Assembly (NCBI RefSeq): GCF_023149135.1
Contig: NZ_JAIWJX010000002.1
Coordinates: 1,488,001 to 1,552,000 of the forward strand
Source of the DNA: Fictibacillus marinisediminis
GTDB lineage: Bacteria > Bacillota > Bacilli > Bacillales > Fictibacillaceae
Length of the DNA: 64,000 nt
Direction: 5' to 3'
Shown: piece by piece, positions 16,474 through 25,402 of the stretch
How the letters are laid out: each line of letters starts with the position of its first letter
Numbering within the stretch: position 1 is the stretch's first letter
The notes under the pieces: model-generated
What the model was told of the DNA's origin: nothing
The model's input: only the letters and a program-made list of their open reading frames with translations
Database searches by the model: none
Translations under genes and position numbers: made by a program

Positions 16474-17428
16474 AGTTTAAAGCCGTTTTTAGCTGGCGGT
16501 ATTTTGCAGACAGGCTGGATGCGGATGTGCCATACCGTTTGGCTACTTCAGGTTGTGTGGCAGACTCATTCAGGACGTCCTTGGTCGCCAAATAATGAAG
16601 AGCGGCTGCATAGGGCTGCTCCTTACGGATAACCAAGTTTCGTGCTTTTGTCCATTCATTCCAAATTCTTTCCGCCTCATTGTAGATCTCCTCTGATGCG
16701 TTCTCTTTAAGCAAAGATAGAACTCTATCAGCCGGCTGCGGGACAGCGTCTTCATCAGCTGCTTTCTCTTGTTTCGACAAAAGAACCTGTAGAGCTTTAG
16801 GAAAATCATCTTTTAAGTTTATTTTCATGTCAGTCAGCGCATCTAAGCGTTCTTGCAATTCTCCCTGAGGAATCTCAGCAAAATCAATGTAAAATTCGTA
16901 ATGTTCTCCAGTATAGATAATAGAACCTGCTAGACCGGTTCCGTCGTGTGGAAGAATCTCAGAATTAAATTCAACCGTGTATTCCTGATCTGTCATCACA
17001 TCTTGTAATAAAAAGGTATTTCGGTTTACTTTTGAGACCATTTTATAAACGGAAGGGAAGCACTTCTCCCAGTCTGCTATGATATCCAGGATTTCCGGCT
17101 GTTCTTTCCCTTTTTGCTCTTTAAGGTAATACACGATTGGTGATCTGCCGTCCTTCACATCAGAATGGAACATCAGCCAGCAAACCATCAGATTCGCATA
17201 CGTTTGTTCATCATCTCTTCCAATCTTGTATTTTTCTATGTAATTGCGTGTTTGGCTCCCCATTTCTTCATGAAAATGGTCAAAGGCAAACTTAGCTAAG
17301 CCTTCCTGATGGCGGCTCACTTCGACAATCTTGTTTAATTGAACGGTTGTGACCGATCGATGACAGCAACTCTTATATTTTTTCCCGCTGCCGCATGGAC
17401 AAGGTTCGTTTCTTCCTACTTTGTTCAT
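16472..17428 (-). CDS. SEC-C zinc-motif protein
   Basis: The N-terminus carries a SEC-C zinc-binding motif, GRNEPCPCGSGKKYKSCC, as at the C-terminus of SecA. The rest of the 318 residues is a helical body of unknown role, and the last 50 residues (LNESATQPEVAKRYGTSASSLSAKYR) look like a helix-turn-helix. Nucleic-acid or protein binding is therefore plausible but not shown. The GAGGGTAAC site upstream supports the ATG at 17428. The gene stands alone. Confidence 0.8.
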   Translation of the reverse strand: MNKVGRNEPCPCGSGKKYKSCCHRSVTTVQLNKIVEVSRHQEGLAKFAFDHFHEEMGSQTRNYIEKYKIGRDDEQTYANLMVCWLMFHSDVKDGRSPIVYYLKEQKGKEQPEILDIIADWEKCFPSVYKMVSKVNRNTFLLQDVMTDQEYTVEFNSEILPHDGTGLAGSIIYTGEHYEFYIDFAEIPQGELQERLDALTDMKINLKDDFPKALQVLLSKQEKAADEDAVPQPADRVLSLLKENASEEIYNEAERIWNEWTKARNLVIRKEQPYAAALHYLATKDVLNESATQPEVAKRYGTSASSLSAKYRQLKTALN

Positions 17429-17576
17429 GTTACCCTCCGAACTTCACTGCTCTTGTTGTAAATAAATCACTTTGTAAATACTAGCATATTCGGGTGATAT
17501 TGCAACTCACAGCTATAAAATTACCATATATTGTAACAAAAAGGTACTTTGGGCCGTCTATAAATAAAAGGGGGAC

Positions 17577-18449
17577 ATGATGATGATAAAAAAGAGAAAT
17601 CAACAGTTCATGGCCGTATGGGTGATGATCGTTTTAGTTCTGGCGTCGTGCAGCAGCAAGGATGAAAACATGGCATCAAAGTCGTCTGAAGGGGGAGGCT
17701 CTTCCACCAGCATGAAAAGGGAATCCGCTAAAGAAGACAAGCAGCCTGCTGCCGACCAAGGGAGAAAAATGATTTACACGAGTGAAATAATGATAAGCGT
17801 TCAAAACGTTAAGAAGGTCCGGAGTGAAGTGGAACAACTCACAAAACAAATGGGCGGCTATATCGTTGAAAGTGAATCCTTGTCTGAAGAAGAAGGGCAA
17901 AATGGGGGTTACCTGAAAATAAGAATTCCAAAGAAAGATTTTCTTGTTTTCACAAAAAAGGCAGGAGAATTAAGTTCTGGGAGTCCTCATGAAATCATAA
18001 ATGGACGAGATGTTACAGAGGAATATACTGACTTGGAAGCAAGACTGAAGGCAAAGCGCATTGTTCGTAACCGTTTGGAAAGCTTCATGAAGAATGCAAA
18101 TAAAACAGAGGACCTCCTTGCCATATCCAAAGAACTATCAGGAGTGCAGGAACAGATTGAAAAAATCCAGGGCAGAATAAACTATTTAGAGAATCAAAGC
18201 GATTTTTCAACGGTTACGGTCCATTTTGAAGTGAAAAATATTGGGATGAAGAACAATGAAGAGCTGAACACCTGGGGAAAGTCAAAGACTTTATTTAAAG
18301 AGACGTGGAATGGACTGGTTCATACTATTTCCTATCTCATTATTGCACTCATTGGATTGTCGCCTGTCATTATCCTTTTCATGGCTATTGGAGGAGCATG
18401 GCTTTACTTAAGAAGGATAAAGCGTTCAAAAAAAGAAACCAAACCGTAA
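17577..18449 (+). CDS. DUF4349 lipoprotein
   Basis: This 290-residue protein has a signal peptide with a lipobox-like LASC, a low-complexity Ser/Gly/Lys linker, the DUF4349 domain at about 65-220 (IYTSEIMISVQNVKKV, GGYIVESES, YTDLEARLKAKR, a coiled coil from 150 to 200) and one C-terminal membrane segment with a basic tail (LYLRRIKRSKKE). It should thus span the envelope with lipid and membrane anchors. Function is unknown. Three consecutive ATG codons follow GGGGG; the second or third may be used. Confidence 0.85.
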   Translation: MMMIKKRNQQFMAVWVMIVLVLASCSSKDENMASKSSEGGGSSTSMKRESAKEDKQPAADQGRKMIYTSEIMISVQNVKKVRSEVEQLTKQMGGYIVESESLSEEEGQNGGYLKIRIPKKDFLVFTKKAGELSSGSPHEIINGRDVTEEYTDLEARLKAKRIVRNRLESFMKNANKTEDLLAISKELSGVQEQIEKIQGRINYLENQSDFSTVTVHFEVKNIGMKNNEELNTWGKSKTLFKETWNGLVHTISYLIIALIGLSPVIILFMAIGGAWLYLRRIKRSKKETKP

Positions 18450-18464
18450 AAGGTTTGGTTTCTT
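18433..18464. terminator. Bidirectional terminator overlapping a stop codon
   Basis: AAGAAACCAAACC and GGTTTGGTTTCTT form a perfect 13-base stem whose loop holds the DUF4349 stop codon. It also ends the convergent IDEAL gene. Confidence 0.92.
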
Positions 18465-18693
18465 ATCCAAGGAATTTAATATATTCATCCGTCAGTTTCA
18501 TGAACAGTTTTTCATCACGTTTTTCCAGGGCTTCATCTATTTGTTCTTTATAACGTTTCATCTGATGGGCGTGCAGCGACTCATCAAGGATCATCTGAGC
18601 AACCATATTAAAAGCGAACGGGTCATTTTTCTTCTGAAGTTTATATTTCACAAGATCGTTCATGTCTTTATTATACGATGTATTGTCTTTCAT
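18463..18693 (-). CDS. IDEAL-domain protein
   Basis: This 76-residue protein is almost wholly the IDEAL domain, named for its sequence: YKEQIDEALEKRDEKLFMKL occurs at about 43-62. The domain is found in small Firmicutes proteins (YozD, YpiB type) of poorly known role. A GGAGGAAT site precedes the ATG. It is monocistronic. Confidence 0.88.
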   Translation of the reverse strand: MKDNTSYNKDMNDLVKYKLQKKNDPFAFNMVAQMILDESLHAHQMKRYKEQIDEALEKRDEKLFMKLTDEYIKFLG

Positions 18694-18826
18694 GCTCTAT
18701 TCCTCCTTGAATTTTTTTGCAGAAGCTTGTAGGATTGAAAGCTCATGCGTTAATGGGTTTTTACTAGTATACTTATCACTGGTAATAATAGCAACAGTTT
18801 AATCTGAAAATTTAGTTTTTTTCATT

Positions 18827-19063
18827 TTACTTCTCAATATTCAAATCAGCCAGGACCTCATCTGCAGAATGGAATTTTTTACTGTCCAGCTGTTCACCGC
18901 CTTCCATATCAAATACTTTTAATTCGTAAACATCTTCTGCAGGGATATATTTGACTTCTACGGGATTGGTGTAATTTCTTGAGAAGGATTCTTCTGTTTG
19001 TGAGTGACTGTAAACATCTTCTGGATTTTGTTTTAAATTTTGCAGTTTCTCTCTGATATTCAT
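18827..19063 (-). CDS. Small conserved-looking protein of unknown function
   Basis: I do not recognise this 78-residue protein. It has a GGAGGGAG site before the ATG. Its layout (N-terminal helix ending in NPE, a PVEVKYIPAEDV strand, a C-terminal SKKFHSADEVLADL) resembles the protein at 3195-3434, and the two may belong to one family. No membrane segment is present. Confidence 0.72.
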   Translation of the reverse strand: MNIREKLQNLKQNPEDVYSHSQTEESFSRNYTNPVEVKYIPAEDVYELKVFDMEGGEQLDSKKFHSADEVLADLNIEK

Positions 19064-19220
19064 AATTTCTCTCCCTCCAGATTTTCTATCGGGTGTTGTA
19101 TAAATAATGCCCGTATCCGTTCTGTTTTAAACACAGCAGCCTAACTTTTCGACAAATTTTATCCCTTGTTTGACGCTTCGGCCGCTGTCATTTAGGATAG
19201 AAGTAACATCATACATCGTA

Positions 19221-19312
19221 TACCACTAGGGGAGCTTTGATTTAAAGCTGAGAAAAGAAATGTCTTTGACCCTTTGAACCTGATCCGGTTAATACTGGCG
19301 GAGGGAAGTGGC
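19221..19312 (+). promoter_or_regulatory. TPP riboswitch (THI element)
   Basis: The conserved blocks are all present: ACTAGGGGAGC, GCTGAGA, GACCCTTTGAACCTGATC, and the 3' block ending GGCGGAGGGAAGTGG. P1 can form between CCACT (19223-19227) and AGTGG (19307-19311). It precedes thiD-thiM-thiE, so thiamine pyrophosphate should repress the operon. Confidence 0.96.
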
Positions 19313-19372
19313 TTAAACTTTTATCAGCATTCATGTTTAAGCCGCCTTCTCTTCAGAAGGCGGCTTTTTAGC
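19310..19372 (+). terminator. Riboswitch-controlled terminator and antiterminator
   Basis: The terminator stem AAGCCGCCTTCT / AGAAGGCGGCTT (19339-19366) is followed by T bases. GGCTTAAAC at 19310-19318 can pair instead with GTTTAAGCC at 19335-19343, which removes the left base of the terminator. GG of that strand overlaps the 3' side of P1, so ligand binding and antitermination exclude each other. Confidence 0.85.
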
Positions 19373-19386
19373 GGTCGAAGGAGGTC

Positions 19387-19442
19387 GTGTCCAGTTTCAG
19401 TGAACAGGGATCTTAACAGATCAGGCCACTTGCGCTTTTCTA
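19387..19442 (+). repeat. CCAGCGC/TCGCTTGCGC repeat, degenerate copy
   Basis: It runs GTGTCCAGTTTCAGTG to CCACTTGCGCTTTTCTAG, most similar at its right end to the copy at 54140. The GAAAGGAG ribosome site of thiD follows within a few bases. Confidence 0.55.
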
Positions 19443-19464
19443 GTGGTGAAAGGAGTTCTTCCAT

Positions 19465-20271
19465 ATGTTAAAAACACCAAAAGCATTGACAGTTGCAGGA
19501 TCAGATTCAGGAGGGGGAGCAGGAATCCAGGCCGATCTAAAAACGTTTCAGGAATTGGGAGCCTATGGAATGTCTGTCATCACAGCTGTGACTGCACAGA
19601 ATACATTAGGCGTTCAGGGGATCCACCCGGTGCCTGTTGAGATGATCCTAAAGCAGTTAAACAGCATAGAAGAGGATCTTCGTCCTGAAGCTTTAAAGAC
19701 GGGCATGCTTTTCAGTGCAGAAATTATAGAAGCGGTATCTCGTCATATTCGAAAGTATGAATGGAAAAACGTTGTTGTGGATCCTGTAATGATCGCGAAA
19801 GGGGGGGCGGACCTTCTGAGAAGGGATGCAGTAGAAGCCCTGAAAAAACAGCTGATTCCTCTAGCCTCGATCCTGACACCGAATATTCCCGAAGCTGAGC
19901 AGCTAACAGGAAGAAGCATTTCCACAAAGCAAGACAGGGAGGATGCTGCAAAATTTTTGCATGATTTAGGAGCAGGAATGATTGTGATCAAAGGAGGCCA
20001 TCTCTCTCATGATAAAGCACCAGTCGACTTGTTTTATGATGGTGAGCAGATGCATGAGCTGGAAGGAAGAAGGATTGATACACCGCAAACTCATGGAACC
20101 GGCTGTACGTTTGCAGCTGCCATTGCTGCTGAACTGGCTCTTGGAAAAACCCCGATTCATGCTGTAAAAACAGCGAAAACTTTTATACAGGAAGCAATCA
20201 GCCACCCGCTTCATATTGGCAGCGGGCATGGGCCGACAAACCATTGGGCATACAGGAGGAATCAGGCATGA
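19465..20271 (+). CDS. thiD: Hydroxymethylpyrimidine / phosphomethylpyrimidine kinase
   Basis: ThiD phosphorylates HMP twice to HMP-PP, one precursor of thiamine phosphate. The 268-residue ribokinase-fold protein has [18 protein letters not shown] at the N-terminus, [23 protein letters not shown] and the anion-hole [20 protein letters not shown]. It is the first gene after the TPP riboswitch, with GGAG upstream of the ATG, and overlaps thiM by ATGA. No thiC, thiG or tenA is nearby, so the cluster looks geared to salvage or final assembly. Confidence 0.95.
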   Translation: MLKTPKALTVAGSDSGGGAGIQADLKTFQELGAYGMSVITAVTAQNTLGVQGIHPVPVEMILKQLNSIEEDLRPEALKTGMLFSAEIIEAVSRHIRKYEWKNVVVDPVMIAKGGADLLRRDAVEALKKQLIPLASILTPNIPEAEQLTGRSISTKQDREDAAKFLHDLGAGMIVIKGGHLSHDKAPVDLFYDGEQMHELEGRRIDTPQTHGTGCTFAAAIAAELALGKTPIHAVKTAKTFIQEAISHPLHIGSGHGPTNHWAYRRNQA

Positions 20272-21065
20272 AAGAACTGAGTGTACTTTTAAAAGACATT
20301 AGAAAGAAAAAACCTCTGATTCATCACATCACTAACCAAGTAACGATGAATTTTTTAGCGAACGGCATCTTGGCAGCTGGAGGAAGCCCGATGATGGCTC
20401 TTCATTATGAAGAGGCTGAAGAAGCCGTCATGGCAGCTGACGCACTGGTTTTAAATATTGGAACCGTTGAACCTGACTCAATTAAAGCAATGGTTTTGGC
20501 TGGAAAAAAAGCGAAGGAACTGGGCATTCCTGTCATTTTGGATCCGGTGGGTGCAGGACTTTCCTTATTAAGGAAGAAAGCCGTTGAGGAGCTGGTTGAA
20601 CAGGTTTCTCCCGATGTCATTTGCGGCAATGCCGCAGAGATCTCCTTTTTGTACGGAGGTGACTGGGGTGGCAAAGGGGTTGATGGTGATCAATCAGAAA
20701 ACGATGATGAGCTTGCTTTGCATGCGGCCAGTAAGCTCGGTTCGGTCATTGTCATTACAGGGAAAAAGGATGCAGTGAGTGATGGAAAGGAATGCATAGC
20801 GATTAGTGGCGGACATGAAATATTGTCTTATGTGACAGGGACCGGCTGTTTCTCAACCTCTCTTATCGGTTTGTTTATGGCCAGATCTCTGGAAACCGGC
20901 CTTTCCTGTTGCCAGAGGGCCGCAGGCGCTTTGACGATGCTGGGAATCTGTGCTGAACGCGCTAAAGCCGTTTCAGCAGGACCAGGCTCCTTTCAGACAG
21001 CATTATTGGATGAGCTCTATCTATTAAACCCTGAAGACTTGAATACGGCCGGCAGATGGAGCTAA
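20268..21065 (+). CDS. thiM: Hydroxyethylthiazole kinase
   Basis: ThiM phosphorylates the thiazole alcohol salvaged from thiamine breakdown. The 265-residue protein has PLIHHITNQVTMNFLANG, GGSPMMALHYEEAEE, DPVGAGLS, ICGNAAEISFL and VTGTGCFSTSLIG, which holds the anion-hole and catalytic cysteine. The start at 20268 is preceded by AGGAGG and overlaps the thiD stop. It is the second gene of the TPP-controlled operon. Confidence 0.95.
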   Translation: MKELSVLLKDIRKKKPLIHHITNQVTMNFLANGILAAGGSPMMALHYEEAEEAVMAADALVLNIGTVEPDSIKAMVLAGKKAKELGIPVILDPVGAGLSLLRKKAVEELVEQVSPDVICGNAAEISFLYGGDWGGKGVDGDQSENDDELALHAASKLGSVIVITGKKDAVSDGKECIAISGGHEILSYVTGTGCFSTSLIGLFMARSLETGLSCCQRAAGALTMLGICAERAKAVSAGPGSFQTALLDELYLLNPEDLNTAGRWS

Positions 21066-21077
21066 GGAGGCTTACAG

Positions 21078-21743
21078 ATGGAATATAATACGCTTAAACT
21101 GCAGTTAAAAGTTTATTTTATTATGGGAAGCTTAAACTGCAGAGCTGAACCTGAACTAGTGCTGGAGCAGGCGCTAAAGGGGGGAGCGACGCTTTTTCAA
21201 TATCGTGAGAAGGGCGAAGGGTGTCTATCACCTGATCAGAAAAATGCCTTAGCTCTTAGCTTGCAGAAAATCTGCGGAAAAAACCATGTTCCTTTTATTA
21301 TTAATGATGATATCGATCTCATGATCAGCCTGAATGCCGATGGTCTGCATATCGGGCAGGAGGATGGAGATCTCAATCAAATCCGCAGCAGCATCCCCGA
21401 TAAAATTCTTGGCGTTTCGGTTCACAATGTTGAAGAAGCAGAAGATGCACTACGTGCTGGAGCAGATTATTTAGGAGTGGGCCCGATTTTTGATACAAGT
21501 ACAAAGATGGATACGCGTGATGTTATGGGGTTTTCTGTTTTAAAAGAGCTTAGAGCAGCAGGGATTACAGCACCGATCGTGGGAATAGGCGGCATTTCTG
21601 AAGAAAACGCATTTGAAGTAATCGAAGCCGGAGCGGATGGAGTATCTGTCATTTCAGCCATCAGCCAGCATGTGAATCCAGAGAAGGCGGCAAGCGGCCT
21701 GCTTGAACGGGTAGAGAAGGGTTTGGAAAGCAAGACTCATTAA
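21078..21743 (+). CDS. thiE: Thiamine phosphate synthase
   Basis: ThiE joins HMP-PP and thiazole phosphate to thiamine phosphate. The 221-residue TIM barrel has FQYREKG, VPFIINDDIDLMISLNADGLHIGQED, GADYLGVGPIFDTSTK and APIVGIGGISEENA, all family landmarks including the phosphate-binding loop. AAGGAGG lies before the ATG. It is the last gene of the operon. Confidence 0.96.
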   Translation: MEYNTLKLQLKVYFIMGSLNCRAEPELVLEQALKGGATLFQYREKGEGCLSPDQKNALALSLQKICGKNHVPFIINDDIDLMISLNADGLHIGQEDGDLNQIRSSIPDKILGVSVHNVEEAEDALRAGADYLGVGPIFDTSTKMDTRDVMGFSVLKELRAAGITAPIVGIGGISEENAFEVIEAGADGVSVISAISQHVNPEKAASGLLERVEKGLESKTH

Positions 21744-21824
21744 TTAAAGAGAATTAATGAGGAATGGCACAGAACAACCGTGTTCTTCGTACTATAAAAG
21801 AGTACGCAAGAAAGAGGTGCCACG

Positions 21825-22067
21825 ATGAAAAAGAGAAGTAAGATATGGGCGTATTCGGAAATGGTACTGCTGTTCCTCGGCTTTTTGCTGGCTCTTTGGA
21901 ATGGAATGTACATTAACAGTCCAGCCCTGTTATTCGGAATCTTAGCTGCAGTATTTTTGTTTCGTGCCATTGAACGATATTATTTTAAACTTAAAACAGA
22001 GTTTTTCTTCAATACAGCTATGGTATTAATCTTTATCCTATTGGCCGTTATCCCGCTATTAAAGTGA
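21825..22067 (+). CDS. Small membrane protein, 80 residues
   Basis: I do not recognise this protein. It has three hydrophobic segments (about 11-27, 33-45 and 60-79) and a basic N-terminus (MKKRSK). GAGGTG lies six bases before the ATG and the stop codon is inside a strong terminator. It is probably an inner-membrane protein of unknown role. Confidence 0.7.
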   Translation: MKKRSKIWAYSEMVLLFLGFLLALWNGMYINSPALLFGILAAVFLFRAIERYYFKLKTEFFFNTAMVLIFILLAVIPLLK

Positions 22068-22096
22068 CAGAAGCACAAGCTTCTGTCACTTTTTTT
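22063..22096 (+). terminator. Rho-independent terminator overlapping a stop codon
   Basis: AGTGACAGAAG and CTTCTGTCACT form a perfect 11-base stem followed by TTTTTTT. The first bases are the stop codon of the 80-residue membrane protein. Confidence 0.93.
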
Positions 22097-22183
22097 GATT
22101 AAAAATAGAAATGTTTGACAAAGATAAGCCTATCGTAATAAAATGATTTTACGTAAAACAAAATTTTTAAGTGAGGTGAACCA

Positions 22184-22786
22184 GTGAAAAAGAATGCATC
22201 GATTGAAGAGACATATCTTGTAACGCTGCCTGAGCAGGCTGCTGCTTTGCTCCATCCCATTCGTTCCGAGATGCTCAGTGCTCTAAAAGAACCGGCTTCT
22301 GCAACAGAAATAGCAAAGCTGCTCAATGAGTCACCGCAGAAGATCAATTACCATCTCAAGGCTTTAGAAAAAGTAGGGCTTGTTTTCAGAGCAGGAACGA
22401 GGAATGTGAGGAATTTGGTAGAAGTACTTTATCAAGCAGTGGCCAAAACGTTAATTTTTTCTGACTCTCTTGGCTTGTCACCGGAAACTTCACAGAAATT
22501 AAAAGATCAGCATGCGCTGGCCCACGTTCTCACCTTAACTGAAACCATGAAGAAAGATGCGCTGCAGCTCATGGAAAAAGCAGAGGATGAACAAATTCCA
22601 AGTGCCATTCTGCAAGCTTCAGTTTCCTTATCCAATGAGGAGGAACGCAACCAGTTCATTAATGAGTACTTCTCACTGCTTCACCAGCTTGTTGGCAAAT
22701 ATCAGTCTGGAAATAATGAGCAAGGTGAAGAATATCAGGTGTCTATTGCTGTCTATCCAAAACCGGAGGGAGGAATCGAGGGATGA
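22184..22786 (+). CDS. ArsR-type winged-helix transcription regulator
   Basis: This 200-residue protein has an N-terminal winged helix of the HTH_20/ArsR kind: HPIRSEMLSALKEPASATEIAKLL, then SPQKINYHLKALEKVGLV as recognition helix. The C-terminal 120 residues are helical and may sense a ligand. It starts at GTG with GAGGTG upstream and overlaps the next gene by ATGA. It heads an operon with a small unknown protein and a ClpP, so it may control its own operon. Confidence 0.85.
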   Translation: MKKNASIEETYLVTLPEQAAALLHPIRSEMLSALKEPASATEIAKLLNESPQKINYHLKALEKVGLVFRAGTRNVRNLVEVLYQAVAKTLIFSDSLGLSPETSQKLKDQHALAHVLTLTETMKKDALQLMEKAEDEQIPSAILQASVSLSNEEERNQFINEYFSLLHQLVGKYQSGNNEQGEEYQVSIAVYPKPEGGIEG

Positions 22787-23034
22787 ATGAAGTGAAAAAG
22801 CATCCTTCTCTTGCCTGGGAAAAGAGCAGGAAGCAGGCAGAGAAAGCCGATAAAGTCATAGCTTTAGAAGAGAAGCGGACTGAAAGGGAAGAGGCTCGGC
22901 AAGAGGAAATCAGAACGGAAATTTCGATTGAAAGTGAAGATAAAACCCCGGTAAAAGTCATTTATATTACGTCCGGATTCGGAAAAATCGCATCAGAAGG
23001 CGCAGCTTCCACACCGATTTGCCAGGCTGCATAA
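22783..23034 (+). CDS. Hypothetical charged protein, 83 residues
   Basis: I do not recognise this protein. The N-terminal 55 residues are a highly charged helix (EEKRTEREEARQEEIRTEI), and the end (VKVIYITSGFGKIASEG) is more hydrophobic. The start overlaps the stop of the regulator gene and GGAGGGA lies just upstream. Sitting between a regulator and clpP, it may be an adaptor or substrate of that protease, but that is only a guess from position. Confidence 0.7.
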   Translation: MNEVKKHPSLAWEKSRKQAEKADKVIALEEKRTEREEARQEEIRTEISIESEDKTPVKVIYITSGFGKIASEGAASTPICQAA

Positions 23035-23058
23035 CGATTCTATAGGAGGAAGATGAAA

Positions 23059-23640
23059 ATGAATTTAGTCCCAATGGTAGTGGAAACAACCAACCGTGGT
23101 GAGCGTTCCTACGATATTTATTCCCGGCTTTTGAAAGACCGTATCATCATCATTGGAAGTGCCATCGATGATAATGTAGCCAATTCTGTTGTGGCTCAGC
23201 TTTTGTTTCTCGCGGCGGAAGATCCGGAAAAAGATATTTCCATCTACATCAATTCTCCAGGAGGGTCGGTTACTGCGGGATTGGCGATCTATGACACAAT
23301 GCAGTTCATCAAGCCTGCTGTTTCAACCATCTGCATTGGAATGGCTGCTTCCATGGGTGCCATTCTGCTGGTCGCGGGGGCAGAAGGCAAACGGTTTGCC
23401 CTCCCAAACGCAGAAGTCATGATTCATCAGCCGCTAGGAGGAACACAAGGGCAGGCTGCAGATATGATCATCCATGCCAAGCGAATTATAAAAACGAGAG
23501 AAATCTTAAATAAGATCATTTCAGACCGTTCAGGACAGCCGCTTGAGCGTGTCGAAAAAGATACCGACCGAGATTTCTTCATGACGGCAGCACAAGCTCT
23601 TGAATACGGGATCATCAATAAAATCATTGAAAAATTATAA
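23059..23640 (+). CDS. clpP: ATP-dependent Clp protease proteolytic subunit (probable paralogue)
   Basis: ClpP forms the barrel protease that works with ClpX/ClpC unfoldases. The 193-residue protein matches the family from [21 protein letters not shown] on. The triad is visible: Ser in [14 protein letters not shown], His in [12 protein letters not shown], and Asp in [10 protein letters not shown] chose ATG 23059, eight bases after AGGAGGA, to match the usual MNL start. Its operon with an ArsR-type regulator and a small protein is not the usual clpP setting, so it is likely a second ClpP. Confidence 0.9.
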   Translation: MNLVPMVVETTNRGERSYDIYSRLLKDRIIIIGSAIDDNVANSVVAQLLFLAAEDPEKDISIYINSPGGSVTAGLAIYDTMQFIKPAVSTICIGMAASMGAILLVAGAEGKRFALPNAEVMIHQPLGGTQGQAADMIIHAKRIIKTREILNKIISDRSGQPLERVEKDTDRDFFMTAAQALEYGIINKIIEKL

Positions 23641-23655
23641 GCTGTTTTTTTGGAG

Positions 23656-23683
23656 AGGAAGAGCGCTGCCGCTCTTCCTTTTT
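23656..23683 (+). terminator. Rho-independent terminator of clpP operon
   Basis: GGAAGAGCG and CGCTCTTCC pair around CTGC and are followed by TTTTT. Confidence 0.9.
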
Positions 23684-23764
23684 GATTTTCCGGCAGGATT
23701 TAAATTCTAAAAGTCGAAAAGTATATACCTATCTATTTCATTAACATTTCAAGGAGACAAATAT

Positions 23765-25291
23765 ATGGTTAATCAAAAGAGCAACAATAATTTTGTTGTT
23801 GCAGGCCTGCTGCTCGGAATTCTCATGTCCGCTATGGACAACACAATAGTGGCAACAGCCCTCGGAACAATCGTTGCTGAATTGGGTGAGCTTGACAAGT
23901 TCATTTGGGTAACATCCTCGTACATGATTGCGTCAGTGGCAAGTATGCTTATTTTCGGAAAACTTTCTGACATGTATGGAAGGAAAAAATTTTATATTAC
24001 AGGTCTGGGTCTCTTTATTATCGGATCGGTTCTGTGCGGAATGGCAGACAGCATGACACAGCTTTCCGTTTACCGTGCGATACAGGGAATCGGCGGTGGT
24101 GCCCTGATGCCGATTGCCTTTACGATCATTTTTGATATCTTTCCGGTAGAGCAGCGAGGGAAAATGACAGGCCTTTTTGGTGCCGTCTTTGGAATGTCCA
24201 GTGTCTTCGGTCCTTTGCTAGGTGCATATTTGACCGACTACTTGGATTGGAGGTGGATTTTCTATGTTAATTTGCCGCTGGGACTGCTTTCGCTTGTCTT
24301 TATCCTGAAGTATTATTTTGAATCTCTTGAACACAGAGAACAAAAAATTGATTATTTAGGAGCGGGCCTGCTCGTAGCTTCGATCGTCAGCTTGATGTTT
24401 GCTCTCGAATTCGGAGGAAAAGATTATGAATGGGATTCTGCTCTTATCCTATCTTTATTTGCTGCATTTGCCGTTCTCTTTGTTCTTTTTATTCGAGTAG
24501 AACGAAGTGCGGCAGACCCTATCGTTTCTTTGAATCTCTTTAAAAGCAGACTGTTTCTGTCCAGCCAGGGCATCGCCTTTTTCTACGGTTCTGTCTTTAT
24601 ACTGGCTACCATGTACATTCCCATTTACATACAAGGTGTGTTTGGCGGTTCGGCAACGAACGCTGGATTAATTTTAATGCCAATGATGATCGGGGTTGTT
24701 GTGGGGAGCCAGACAGGAGGGCGTACCGTCATTACCTCTTCCTATCGAAATGTGATGCTCGTTTCCGGCAGCATTTTCCTGGTGGGTGTTTACTTGCTGA
24801 GCACCATGTCAACCGACACTTCTCGGCTCCTGGTCACTCTATATATGGTTCTGACAGGAATTGGAGTAGGGTTCTCCTTCCCTGTTCTAAGTATGGCATC
24901 TGTCCATATGCTTGATCCTCGTCAGAGGGGATCTGCTAACTCACAAAATGCATTCTTCCGCCTGATTGGAATGACTCTCGGTATCACCATCTTCGGTACG
25001 ATTCAGAATAATCTGCTGACCGATAAATTAAAAGATGCATTGCCTCAGTTTGCTAAGTTTCAAAAGAATGTCGATTCGCGGGCTCTCCTTCAGCCAGAGG
25101 TCCGTAAACAAATACCGCCTGAAGTCCTCGATAAAATGACAGGAATTCTGGCAGATTCCATTGCAAAAATCTTTCAGTACTCCCTGATCTCTGTGGTCAT
25201 CGCTCTGCTGTTCATTATCTTTATGGGCAATGCCCGTGTGAAAGAATCCGACAATGCAGAAAGCGGAAGAAGAAAAGCATCAGAAGTGTAA
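23765..25291 (+). CDS. MFS drug exporter, DHA2 (14-segment) family
   Basis: This 508-residue protein should export drugs by proton antiport. It has 14 predicted membrane segments, the motif D1-like SAMDNTIVATALGTI in segment 1, motif A GKLSDMYGRKKFY, and motif C GAVFGMSSVFGPLLGAYL in segment 5. It resembles B. subtilis MdtP (YusP) and related efflux pumps. AAGGAGA lies upstream. It stands alone, between two terminators. Confidence 0.9.
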   Translation: MVNQKSNNNFVVAGLLLGILMSAMDNTIVATALGTIVAELGELDKFIWVTSSYMIASVASMLIFGKLSDMYGRKKFYITGLGLFIIGSVLCGMADSMTQLSVYRAIQGIGGGALMPIAFTIIFDIFPVEQRGKMTGLFGAVFGMSSVFGPLLGAYLTDYLDWRWIFYVNLPLGLLSLVFILKYYFESLEHREQKIDYLGAGLLVASIVSLMFALEFGGKDYEWDSALILSLFAAFAVLFVLFIRVERSAADPIVSLNLFKSRLFLSSQGIAFFYGSVFILATMYIPIYIQGVFGGSATNAGLILMPMMIGVVVGSQTGGRTVITSSYRNVMLVSGSIFLVGVYLLSTMSTDTSRLLVTLYMVLTGIGVGFSFPVLSMASVHMLDPRQRGSANSQNAFFRLIGMTLGITIFGTIQNNLLTDKLKDALPQFAKFQKNVDSRALLQPEVRKQIPPEVLDKMTGILADSIAKIFQYSLISVVIALLFIIFMGNARVKESDNAESGRRKASEV

Positions 25292-25322
25292 ACTTCTGAT
25301 TTTTTTTGTCTAGCTTCAGCGC
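25279..25322 (+). terminator. Terminator followed by a fragment of the CCAGCGC repeat
   Basis: TCAGAAGT and ACTTCTGA pair (25279-25298) and are followed by TTTTTTTT. Directly joined to the T tract is TGTCTAGCTTCAGCGCT (25307-25322), the left end of the CCAGCGC repeat family. Confidence 0.75.
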
Positions 25323-25402
25323 TCTTCTTTTTATTTGTAAAAATCCGTAAAAGAATGATAATCTTTAACAATAAAAACCAATAAGAGAAAGAAGGATATG
25401 TC

